Below the pieces are notes generated by a model. It did no database searches, was not told the origin of the DNA, and was given only the letters and a program-made list of their open reading frames with translations. The position numbers were made by a program, and so were the translations under genes. A stretch of 32,643 nucleotides of DNA, taken from NCBI GenBank assembly GCA_002403375.1, contig DHHQ01000026.1, positions 182,232 through 214,874 on the forward strand, read 5' to 3'. Each line of letters opens with the position of its first letter. Position 1 is the stretch's first letter. Source of the stretch: Thiobacillus denitrificans. Lineage in GTDB: Bacteria > Pseudomonadota > Gammaproteobacteria > Burkholderiales > Thiobacillaceae. Below, in pieces: positions 10,307 to 16,572 of the stretch.

Positions 10307-10633
10307 ATGCAGGTTGCCGACTGGTTCGAACACTTTCGCGAGATGCGAACGGTTCCGACCGATCCGATCGTCAGGGACGTCGACGTCCCGGGCGCGGGCA
10401 GGCTGCGCCTGGTGCGGTCGGTGGATTGCCTCGGCGCGATGTGTCCGCGCCCGCAGCTGCTGACCATGAAGGTGCTGGGCGAGGTCGAGCCGGGCGAGGT
10501 CATCGAGGTGGTCTCGGACAACCCGGCGGCAGTGGAGGGCTTCCCCGCGCTGGCGCAGGCGCTCAACTGCACCTATCTGGCCACCGTCCGCGATGCAGAT
10601 CATTGGCGCATGTACCTGCGCAAGAGTTCATGA
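10307..10633 (+). CDS. TusA/SirA-family sulfur carrier protein with N-terminal extension
   Basis: The 108-residue protein has the TusA signature VDCLGAMCPRPQLL, with Cys41 and the persulfide-carrying Cys46 of the CPxP motif, followed by the family's V-x-P-G-E-V-I-E-V-V-S-D-N-P segment. TusA proteins carry sulfur as a persulfide between sulfurtransferases, and some homologues occur with selenium genes. About 35 residues precede the core, unlike the ~80-residue E. coli protein. The start at 10307 is favoured by GGAG 7 nt upstream and by the sigma-54 start predicted near 10285. An in-frame ATG at 10235 with AAGGAG could add 24 residues on a longer transcript. It is the first gene of a six-gene relay block. 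Confidence 0.88.
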   Translation: MQVADWFEHFREMRTVPTDPIVRDVDVPGAGRLRLVRSVDCLGAMCPRPQLLTMKVLGEVEPGEVIEVVSDNPAAVEGFPALAQALNCTYLATVRDADHWRMYLRKSS

Positions 10634-10638
10634 ACGGG

Positions 10639-10657
10639 GGTGGCCAACAGGGCCACC
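10639..10657 (+). other. Stem-loop between the TusA and transporter genes
   Basis: GGTGGCC-AACAG-GGCCACC forms a perfect 7-bp stem in the 46-bp gap. There is no T-run, and an AAGGAGGA ribosome-binding site follows, so mRNA processing or differential stability is more likely than termination. Confidence 0.4.
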
Positions 10658-10679
10658 GGTATATCAAGGAGGAGCAGGA

Positions 10680-12134
10680 ATGAATATGGCGACGACGAGT
10701 CCCGCAACCGTGGATACGCCATGGTTGTTCAGAAAGAACAATCTGCAGGCGATGAGTGTGCTGATGCTGGTGATCGCGGGATCGCTGTGGGCGCTGTCGA
10801 TGGATACGCGCTGGGTCTATCTGCTGGTCTACGTCTGGTTCGGCCTCGCCTACGGCATGCTGCTGCAGTACGGCCGCTTCTGCATGGCGTCCGCGGTGCG
10901 TGACCTGTTCGCGGTCAAGGTGCCGCGCATGGCGGTCGGCATGATGATCGCGGTCGCGCTGTACGCGGTGGTCGCCGCCATCGTCACGCTGGCGGGCTTC
11001 AGTACCTTCCATCCCAACGCGATGGGCTGGCACATCATCATCGGCGCCGCGATATTCGGCTTCGGCATCGTCTTCACCGGCGGCTGCGCGTCCGGCTCGC
11101 TGTACAAGGCGGGCGAGGGCAACATGAACTCGATGCTGGTGGTCGTCGCCATCTCGTTCTCGCAGGCGATCGTCGTCAGCGCGAGCGGCTGGTGGGACAA
11201 GCTGGTGCCGCAGTCGTGGGTCGAGGCCGCCGCGGCGCAGGACATGCCGGCCGAGCTGACCGTCACCGAGGGCTGGTTCGACATCTTCACCGCCGGCCAC
11301 ATCTGGAACCTCAAGGGCACCACCACCGCCGAAATCTTCGGCATGGCCGAGTCCGCCGCCGGCATCGTCTGGCTCAACACCTTCCTCACCGCGATCCTGC
11401 CGGTCGCGATCATCCTCGTCGCGCTGTACGCCTTCTACTACCGCAAGGGCTACCTGCGCCGCAGCGGCAAGGCCGCGCCGACGCTGGGCGACGAGCTCGC
11501 CGGCATGTGGGCGATGTGCACCGCGTCGAAGAACACCGCCATCGCCGGCATCGGCCTCGGCATCCTCGCCGGCCTGCACATGTACGTCACCGGCGTGCTG
11601 CGCGAGCACTACGGCATCTTCAACTTCGGCGAGCTGCTGGTGGCGATGGGCTACACCAACGGCCTGTCGATCCAGGAGACCGTCTTCGATCCCGGCTACT
11701 GGTACATCACCACCCAGGAAGCGCAGTGGGGCGGCTGGATCATGCAGAAGCTCGGCATCGACAGCATGGACAGCATCTTCTTCGGCCTCGACAACGGCCT
11801 GCCCAACCCGCTGCTGAACGCGCCCGGCTTCATGTCGATCGGCATCATCCTCGGCGCCGCCGTGATGGCGCTGTCGCGCCGCGAGTTCAAGTGGAAGCTG
11901 CCGAGCTGGGAGACCGCCTTCTTCGCCATCGTCGGCGGCACCCTGATGGGCATCGGCGCCCGCCTCGCGATGGGCTGCAACATCGGCGCCTTCTTCGCCA
12001 CCGTCACCAACGGCGACCCCAGCGGCTGGGTGTTCCTGTTCGGCATGACGATCGGCGCCTACATCGGCGTGAAGGTTTTCACCTGGTGGATGGACTGGAG
12101 CACCGCCCGCAAGGCCGGCGAGTGCGGCCTGTGA
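10680..12134 (+). CDS. YeeE/YedE-type sulfur/selenium-compound membrane transporter
   Basis: The 484-residue polytopic protein has roughly ten hydrophobic helices and three conserved-looking membrane cysteines in YGRFCMAS, FTGGCASGSLYKAGEG and LAMGCNIGAFF. These Gly-Cys-Gly-type motifs mark the YeeE/YedE family. E. coli YeeE imports thiosulfate through such cysteines, and a YedE subfamily is associated with selenium metabolism. A long central insertion (about residues 170-260) makes it larger than the ~350-residue members. The start at 10680 has AAGGAGGA six nt upstream. Its place between two TusA-family genes supports transfer of the imported species to TusA cysteines, as in known yeeE-tusA pairs. 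Whether the substrate is thiosulfate, sulfide, selenide or similar cannot be told. Confidence 0.88.
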   Translation: MNMATTSPATVDTPWLFRKNNLQAMSVLMLVIAGSLWALSMDTRWVYLLVYVWFGLAYGMLLQYGRFCMASAVRDLFAVKVPRMAVGMMIAVALYAVVAAIVTLAGFSTFHPNAMGWHIIIGAAIFGFGIVFTGGCASGSLYKAGEGNMNSMLVVVAISFSQAIVVSASGWWDKLVPQSWVEAAAAQDMPAELTVTEGWFDIFTAGHIWNLKGTTTAEIFGMAESAAGIVWLNTFLTAILPVAIILVALYAFYYRKGYLRRSGKAAPTLGDELAGMWAMCTASKNTAIAGIGLGILAGLHMYVTGVLREHYGIFNFGELLVAMGYTNGLSIQETVFDPGYWYITTQEAQWGGWIMQKLGIDSMDSIFFGLDNGLPNPLLNAPGFMSIGIILGAAVMALSRREFKWKLPSWETAFFAIVGGTLMGIGARLAMGCNIGAFFATVTNGDPSGWVFLFGMTIGAYIGVKVFTWWMDWSTARKAGECGL

Positions 12135-12180
12135 ATCCCTCACAACAGATTTTCGACAACCAATCGTAAGGAGCAACACC

Positions 12181-12432
12181 ATGGCCATGAGCTTCAACAA
12201 GACCGCAGATCACGAGTGGGAACTGAACGTGTGCGGCTACACCTGCCCGCACCCGCAGATGTACACCAAGAAGGCGCTGCAGAAGATCGACAGCGGCGAC
12301 ATGCTGACCCTGATCTTCGACAACCCGTCGTCGGGCGAGTCGATCCAGGCGATGTGCGAGGCCGAGGGCAGCGACCTCGTCGACCGCCAGGACGCCGGCG
12401 GCTCCTTCGTCTGGAAGATCCGGAAGGCCTGA
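12181..12432 (+). CDS. Second TusA/SirA-family sulfur carrier protein
   Basis: This is a minimal 83-residue TusA fold: ELNVCGYTCPHPQMYTKKAL carries Cys18 and Cys22, the latter in the CPxP persulfide site, followed by S-G-D-M-L-T-L-I-F-D-N-P. A TAAGGAGC ribosome-binding site precedes the ATG. It lies 46 bp after the transporter and 3 bp before the DsrE-like gene. A SirA-like domain next to a DsrE-like protein mirrors the two-domain YedF architecture, which is linked to YedE and selenium metabolism in other bacteria. Having two divergent TusA proteins around one transporter suggests separate acceptor and donor roles, which is inference. Confidence 0.88.
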   Translation: MAMSFNKTADHEWELNVCGYTCPHPQMYTKKALQKIDSGDMLTLIFDNPSSGESIQAMCEAEGSDLVDRQDAGGSFVWKIRKA

Positions 12433-12435
12433 GCG

Positions 12436-12747
12436 ATGCAACTGGGCCTGGTCATCACCGACGAGCGCTACCTGGCCGACGCCAACCGCCTGCTCGACGC
12501 GGCGGTCGCGCGCGGCTGGGAGCCGCAGTGCTTCCTCACCGACACCGGCGTCAACCTGCTCGCCGACGCCGGCTTCATCGGCCGCGCACGGGCACGTCCG
12601 AACAGCGTCTCGCTGTGCGAGCACAGCGCCGAGCGCTACGCCGAGGGGCGCTTCGATCTCAATTCGCTCGCCGACTTCGTCATCGTCGGCGGCCAGTACC
12701 AGGATGCCGAGCTCGTGCGCAAGTGCGACAAGGTGCTGGTGTTCTGA
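12436..12747 (+). CDS. DsrE-like small sulfur-relay protein
   Basis: The 103-residue protein opens QLGLVITDERYLADANRLLDAAVARGW and continues CFLTDTGVNLL, then DFVIVGGQYQDAELVRKCDKVLVF. This is the Rossmann-like order of DsrE/TusD-type proteins, although the similarity is distant. Cysteines occur at 32, 61 and 97, and any could carry a persulfide. DsrE-family proteins exchange sulfur with TusA partners. It starts 3 bp after the SirA-like gene and ends 11 bp before the next, so it is clearly in the operon. The assignment rests on context and fold pattern rather than an unmistakable motif. Confidence 0.65.
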   Translation: MQLGLVITDERYLADANRLLDAAVARGWEPQCFLTDTGVNLLADAGFIGRARARPNSVSLCEHSAERYAEGRFDLNSLADFVIVGGQYQDAELVRKCDKVLVF

Positions 12748-12758
12748 GAGGGGCAGAC

Positions 12759-13019
12759 ATGGCAGATCAAAAACACATCCTGATGGTGGCCGTGCAGAAG
12801 CCGGCCGAGGCGCTGCGCATGGCGAGCGGGCTCACCCTGCTCGACGACGCGGTCGCGATCGCCGCCTGGGGCAGGCTGCCCGAGGGCGGCGAGGTGGCCG
12901 AGCAGATGGAGGCGCTCGAGTTCGCCGACGTCCCGGTGGCCGAGCTCGACCCCGCGGCCGACGCGCTCGCGGCGCTGGCGCGCCAGATCATCGACAACGA
13001 CGTGGTGTATTGCGTATGA
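12759..13019 (+). CDS. Small protein of the relay operon, possible DsrE/DsrF-fold subunit
   Basis: The 86-residue protein begins HILMVAVQKPAEALRMASGL, followed by LLDDAVAIAAWG. This beta-alpha pattern is like DsrE/DsrF/DsrH subunits, where a phrase such as L-D-D-A-V-x-I-A is typical. Its only cysteine (Cys85) is the penultimate residue, in DNDVVYCV. In DsrC-like proteins a C-terminal cysteine on a mobile arm carries the substrate, so the placement is suggestive. GAGAGGGGCAGAC precedes the ATG. Its stop overlaps the next start by 4 bp. I do not recognise the family with confidence. Confidence 0.6.
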   Translation: MADQKHILMVAVQKPAEALRMASGLTLLDDAVAIAAWGRLPEGGEVAEQMEALEFADVPVAELDPAADALAALARQIIDNDVVYCV

Positions 13020-13201
13020 GTACCGGAAAACAGGTTTTGCTGATCAACCCCGAGGCGACGCCGGCGATGCCGGGGCTCGCCGACGCCTTGCGCGCCGCCG
13101 GCGCCGAGGTGCGGGAAATGAGACTCGACGATTGTGAAGCCCTGCTCGATGCACTGGCGCAGGGCTTCATGCCGGTGGTGCTGAAGGCGCCGGCTGCGTA
13201 G
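13016..13201 (+). CDS. 61-residue protein of unknown function, last gene of the relay block
   Basis: The very short reading frame starts on the ATGA that ends the previous gene, which implies translational coupling. The protein begins KQVLLINPEATPAMPGLADA, then has AAGAEVREMRLDDCEALLDAL and QGFMPVVLKAP. It therefore reads as strand-helix-strand-helix-strand with one cysteine in the middle. It could be a trimmed DsrH-like subunit or a small rotamase-like fold. No catalytic motif is visible. The tight overlap, normal codon use and the same strand as its neighbours argue that it is real. Confidence 0.55.
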   Translation: MSTGKQVLLINPEATPAMPGLADALRAAGAEVREMRLDDCEALLDALAQGFMPVVLKAPAA

Positions 13202-13212
13202 GGGCGTGTTGC

Positions 13213-13265
13213 CCGCGGCGCAGGCCGCGGTGGGGGTTGCGCATGGCCGGGGCATCCGCCCCGGC
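13213..13265 (+). other. Two consecutive GC-rich hairpins upstream of the rhodanese gene
   Basis: The first is CCGCGGC-GCAG-GCCGCGG (13213-13230, 7 bp). The second is GCCGGGGC-ATCC-GCCCCGGC (13246-13265, 8 bp). Neither has a T-run. They lie in the 141-bp gap between the relay block and extH and could lower read-through or protect a processed mRNA end. Confidence 0.45.
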
Positions 13266-13342
13266 GGGCCGGCCGCCGAGGGAGCGTTGTCTTGCCGGCA
13301 GGCGGTGACGGCGCGGCTTACATAATGGATGGAGGAACTTCT

Positions 13343-14827
13343 ATGAACATGCGCATCAACAAGGGCTGGGCCAGCATGACCGCGCTCGCCATCGCACTGA
13401 GCCTGCAGGGCTGCGGCGGCGACGAGGACACGTCGTCGGTCGCGAGCCAGATCGTGGTCAACACGCCGGCGGCGATCGCTCAGGTTTCGGCTGACGACTA
13501 CGAGCAGAACGTCAACGGCCTGATCACCGCGGCGACGCTCAAGCGCTGGAAGGACGACTGGGCGACCGAGCGCGCCAAGCTTGGCCTCAAGGGCAAGCTC
13601 GTGATCCTGCAGGTTGCGGCGGGTCCTGCGGGTGCGGAATACATCATGCCGAACGGCAGCACGGTCTTCACCTATCTGTCGCCGTCGAGCGAATGGACGC
13701 AGGTGCGCACCAACGGCGTCATCGAGACTGTCCAGGTTGTGCCGGACGGCGCCCAGATGGACGGAATCCTGAAGAAGTACAACATCGATCCCCGTAACGA
13801 CATGATCGTCGCCGCCATGGGCAATGGCAGCACCGGCAACGCCATGGCGCAGGGACGGGTGTGGTACGCCTTGCGCTACTGGGGCGTGGACAAGAAGAAC
13901 CTCGCCATCCTCAACGGCGGCAACCAGTGGATCAATGGCAACGGCATGGGCGCCGGCGACTTCCAGGCGACCGCGAGCACTGCGCCCAACAGCGGCACCC
14001 TCTCGGTGAAGAGCCTCTTGGTCGACAACACCCAATTGCAGGCGACCGTGCAGGATCTGCTGGCCGTGCTGCCGTCGGGTAACACCAACGTGAAGAACGA
14101 CGGTGTCTTCATCTGGGATGCGCGCAGCCTGAGCCAGTACAGCGCCGGCGAGATGGTGGAGTACGGTGAGGACACCGACTCCGATACTGGGGGAACGCAG
14201 GCTTGTGCCGATGCCTTCTGTGCGCCAGCCAACCCCAACAACTACATGTGGACCTTCCAGAACGGCGGCTCGCGCCAGGGGCACCCGTTCGGCACGCTGC
14301 AGTTGCAGTACACGCACATGCTGGATGCCACCAAGGGATACGCCTATCGGCCCAAGTCGGAACTCGCCGCGATGCTGGCGGGTGGCACCAATTCTCTTGG
14401 TGTCGGCTTCGTCGCCGCTGATTACCAGCTGGTCGGTCCTGGTAACGCCTACCAGGAAGGCGACACCATTTACGCCTACTGCGAGACGACCTTCCGCGCG
14501 ATGATCACCGGCGTCGCGAGCGCGGTCATCCTCGGCAAGCCGACCCGCTTCTACGACGGCGCGATGGTCGAGTGGAACTCGCTGTCACACCTGCAGGACA
14601 AGAACGGCGACTACATCCTGCCGAGCGATTCGCCGTGGCGCTCTGATGTGAAGTCCTTCTTCCGTCCGGCAGTGAGCAACACGACGGTGAACGCGCGGAC
14701 CATCACGGACCCGTATGCGGCCAGCGCCAACGCCGTCGTCAACGCCGACAAGGCCTACAAGACCGGCGAGGCGGTGACCGGCGGCGGCGGTGGCGGCGGC
14801 GCGCCGACCAACCCCTGCGGCGGCTGA
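13343..14827 (+). CDS. extH: Tandem-rhodanese outer-membrane lipoprotein (ExtH-like)
   Basis: The 494-residue precursor has a lipobox at Cys24 (ALSLQGC), followed by a Gly-Asp-rich tether. Residues about 90-250 look like a catalytically dead rhodanese repeat, with GRVWYALRYWGVDKKNLAIL then NGGNQW but no cysteine loop. The second half contains GVFIWDARSLSQYSAGEM and an active-site-like loop, AYCETTFRAM, with Cys380. A further pair, CADAFC, could form a disulfide. The C-terminus is a seven-glycine tract followed by APTNPCGG. The Geobacter ext locus tied to selenite and tellurite reduction also begins with a rhodanese lipoprotein, ExtH, and I assign this gene by that resemblance plus its neighbours. 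GGAGGAA at 13331-13337 supports the start. It could act on thiosulfate, polysulfide or selenotrisulfide-type intermediates. Confidence 0.75.
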   Translation: MNMRINKGWASMTALAIALSLQGCGGDEDTSSVASQIVVNTPAAIAQVSADDYEQNVNGLITAATLKRWKDDWATERAKLGLKGKLVILQVAAGPAGAEYIMPNGSTVFTYLSPSSEWTQVRTNGVIETVQVVPDGAQMDGILKKYNIDPRNDMIVAAMGNGSTGNAMAQGRVWYALRYWGVDKKNLAILNGGNQWINGNGMGAGDFQATASTAPNSGTLSVKSLLVDNTQLQATVQDLLAVLPSGNTNVKNDGVFIWDARSLSQYSAGEMVEYGEDTDSDTGGTQACADAFCAPANPNNYMWTFQNGGSRQGHPFGTLQLQYTHMLDATKGYAYRPKSELAAMLAGGTNSLGVGFVAADYQLVGPGNAYQEGDTIYAYCETTFRAMITGVASAVILGKPTRFYDGAMVEWNSLSHLQDKNGDYILPSDSPWRSDVKSFFRPAVSNTTVNARTITDPYAASANAVVNADKAYKTGEAVTGGGGGGGAPTNPCGG

Positions 14828-14862
14828 TGATCGTCTCCTGAAACTTGCTTTCTCCTCCTCTG

Positions 14863-14891
14863 GCCCACGATACTCTCGTGGGCTTTTTTTT
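14863..14891 (+). terminator. Rho-independent terminator after the rhodanese gene
   Basis: GCCCACGA-TACTC-TCGTGGGC forms a perfect 8-bp stem followed by eight T residues. It ends the relay-extH unit only 14 bp before the start codon of the five-heme cytochrome gene. Confidence 0.92.
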
Positions 14892-14905
14892 CGATGGGAT
14901 CCGGG

Positions 14906-16156
14906 ATGTCTGATCGCATTTCGCCGCTGCGTGGGCTGCGGCAACTGGGGGCGTTCGCGCTTGCGCTCGCGTTGCTTGCGGGCTGCGCCGACAAGCGCGA
15001 CGCGGAGGTCGAGGCCTTTCTCGAGCGCCACTGGGCCGAGCCGCTGCCGCCCCAGGGGACGCCTCCGGCCGAGTTCTCCGCGCTCGAGGCCTCGCTCGCG
15101 CCGGAGGCCTGCGGGCAGTGCCACACCGAGCAGTACGCCGGCTGGCGCGAGAGCCTGCACAGCCGCGCGATGGGGCCGGGGCTGCGCTGGCAGCTGCTGC
15201 TCATGAGCCAGGAGCAGGGCAACCGCTGCCTGCGCTGCCACGCGCCGCTCGCCGAGCAGAAGGCGCTGATCGCGCTCGAGCACGGCTGGCCGAACGCGCC
15301 GAAGCAGGCGCCGCCGGACTTCGTTCCCGCCGACCTCGGCCACCGCGGCCTCGCCTGCGCCGCCTGCCACGTGCGCGGGCACGAGCGCTTCGGTCCGCCG
15401 CCGCTTGGCGAGGTGGCCGAGGGCGGCCCGCACGGCGGCTTCACGGTGTCGAAGGCGTTCGAGGACAGCCGCTTCTGCGCGCACTGCCACCAGTTCCCCG
15501 ACGACGGGCCGCGCCTCGCCGGCAAGCTGCAGGAAGACACCTGGGCGCAGTGGGCGGCGAGCGACTACGCGAAGGCGGGGCCGGGCGGGCAGACCTGCCA
15601 GTCGTGCCACATGCCCGACCGCCAGCACCTGTGGCGCGGCATCCACGACCCCGAGATGACGCGGCGCGCGGTCGACGTGAAGCTCGAGCTGGTCGACCTC
15701 GGCGGCGGCCGCCACGAGGCGGTCGCGACGGTGCGCAACGTCGGCGCCGGCCATCACTTCCCGACCTACATGGTGCCCAAGGTCGAGCTCGCGTTCGTCC
15801 GCCGCGACGCCGGCGGGGGCGCGCATCCGCTGGGAAGCCAGCTGATCGGCTGGCAGGTCGACACCGGCATCACCCGCGAGATCGCCGACACCCGCATTCC
15901 CGCCGGCGAGGCGCGCCAATTCCGCCAGCCGTTCGCGGCGCCGGCCGGCGACTGGCGGGTCGAGCTGGTGGTGCGCGTGCACCCCGCCGAGCACTACGAG
16001 CGGATCTACCGCGACAGCCTCGGCCGCGCGGCGCAGCTGCCCGCGGCCGCGGTGCCGCTGCTGCGGCAGGCGCTCGCCGACGCGGTGGCGACGCGCTACG
16101 AGCTGCTGCGTGTCGAGGCCGGCCCGGCAGGCGCGGCGACGCCGATTGCAAATTGA
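14906..16156 (+). CDS. extS: Five-heme c-type cytochrome lipoprotein (ExtS-like)
   Basis: The 416-residue precursor has a lipobox at Cys27 (LALLAGC). Five CxxCH haem sites follow: CGQCH 69-73, CLRCH 108-112, CAACH 151-155, CAHCH 191-195 and CQSCH 231-235. The haem part resembles cytochrome c554-type multihaem domains. Residues about 255-416 form a haem-free, beta-rich domain (RHEAVATVRNVGAGHHFPTY and onward). It is most likely an electron carrier anchored to the outer membrane, and the ext operons of Geobacter also encode haem lipoproteins beside a rhodanese and a porin. The ATG at 14906 gives a normal lipoprotein signal; an in-frame ATG at 14894 adds four residues. No promoter is evident in the 14 bp after the terminator, so expression may depend on read-through. 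ExtK/ExtL is an alternative name. Confidence 0.8.
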   Translation: MSDRISPLRGLRQLGAFALALALLAGCADKRDAEVEAFLERHWAEPLPPQGTPPAEFSALEASLAPEACGQCHTEQYAGWRESLHSRAMGPGLRWQLLLMSQEQGNRCLRCHAPLAEQKALIALEHGWPNAPKQAPPDFVPADLGHRGLACAACHVRGHERFGPPPLGEVAEGGPHGGFTVSKAFEDSRFCAHCHQFPDDGPRLAGKLQEDTWAQWAASDYAKAGPGGQTCQSCHMPDRQHLWRGIHDPEMTRRAVDVKLELVDLGGGRHEAVATVRNVGAGHHFPTYMVPKVELAFVRRDAGGGAHPLGSQLIGWQVDTGITREIADTRIPAGEARQFRQPFAAPAGDWRVELVVRVHPAEHYERIYRDSLGRAAQLPAAAVPLLRQALADAVATRYELLRVEAGPAGAATPIAN

Positions 16157-16299
16157 AAGATCGCGGGCGGCAGGGTTCATCCTGCAATCCGCCGCCGGAC
16201 GCGGATTCTTCTTAAGTGACTGATAAAAAAGAACAACGGCACCTGGCACGGCATGTGCTTTTGAAGGGTGTCGACAAGACAGACGTGAACCGGAAATCC
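16157..16299 (+). other. Intergenic region with the second sigma-54 promoter
   Basis: It holds an imperfect GC-rich stem (GCAGG-GTTCAT-CCTGC core, 16170-16185) followed by a T-rich stretch near 16205-16213. This may be a weak terminator for the five-heme gene. Next come the sigma-54 element and a ~30-nt leader. TTGCAAA (16146-16152) and an inverted TGCAA (16183-16187) flank the stem. Confidence 0.5.
16244..16259 (+). promoter_or_regulatory. Sigma-54 (-24/-12) promoter, second copy
   Basis: TGGCACG-gcat-GTGCT keeps GG (16245-16246) and GC (16257-16258) ten bases apart. It is identical to the 10259 element outside two spacer bases, including the trailing TTT. Transcription should begin near 16270, 30 nt before the ATG at 16300. 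Confidence 0.85.
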
Positions 16300-16572
16300 A
16301 TGCGAACGACAGCTGTAGCAACCGTGATGGCTCTTGCCCTGGCGCTGGTGGCGACGCCAGCCGCTGCGGCGGAGCCGGACAAGCCCCGGCTCAAGTTCCG
16401 TGGCAAGGGGCTGGCCTGCACCTGTGCGTCGGGGACCAGCGAGGCGGAAATTCGCAAGGCCCAGGAAGCCCGGTTCGCGCAATCAGAAGACGCTCCTCTC
16501 GACAGACTGGATGGGCGTCCGGCAACCCGTGACGAGCAAAGGAGAACAGAAGATGAAGCGCAACCAAGGTAG
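16300..16572 (+). CDS. extJ: Small secreted protein (ExtJ-like)
   Basis: The 90-residue precursor has a clear signal peptide (MRTTAVATVMALALALVATPAAAA). The short mature part contains KFRGKGLACTCASGTSEAEI, with a CTC cysteine pair, and an acidic/basic polar tail. It lacks CxxCH, so it is not a cytochrome. A small periplasmic protein of this sort, ExtJ, lies among the Geobacter ext genes, and I name it by size, the cysteine motif and position. An in-frame GTG at 16216 would precede the sigma-54 start, so the ATG at 16300 is preferred. Its 3' end overlaps the next gene by 20 bp, implying coupled translation. A chaperone or metal/selenium-binding role is possible but unproven. Confidence 0.68.
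   Translation: MRTTAVATVMALALALVATPAAAAEPDKPRLKFRGKGLACTCASGTSEAEIRKAQEARFAQSEDAPLDRLDGRPATRDEQRRTEDEAQPR

Noticed and set aside
13301..13326. GG-N10-GC and CATAAT elements just before extH
   Set aside because: The first lacks the rest of the sigma-54 consensus. The second is too close to the ribosome-binding site and has no -35.
14863..14891. Possible riboswitch in the extH-extS gap
   Set aside because: The structure is a simple stem plus T8, fully explained as an intrinsic terminator; there is no conserved aptamer-like sequence.
16216..16299. GTG start giving a 118-residue ExtJ-like protein
   Set aside because: The GTG precedes the predicted sigma-54 start site, has no ribosome-binding site, and would bury the signal peptide behind 28 residues.
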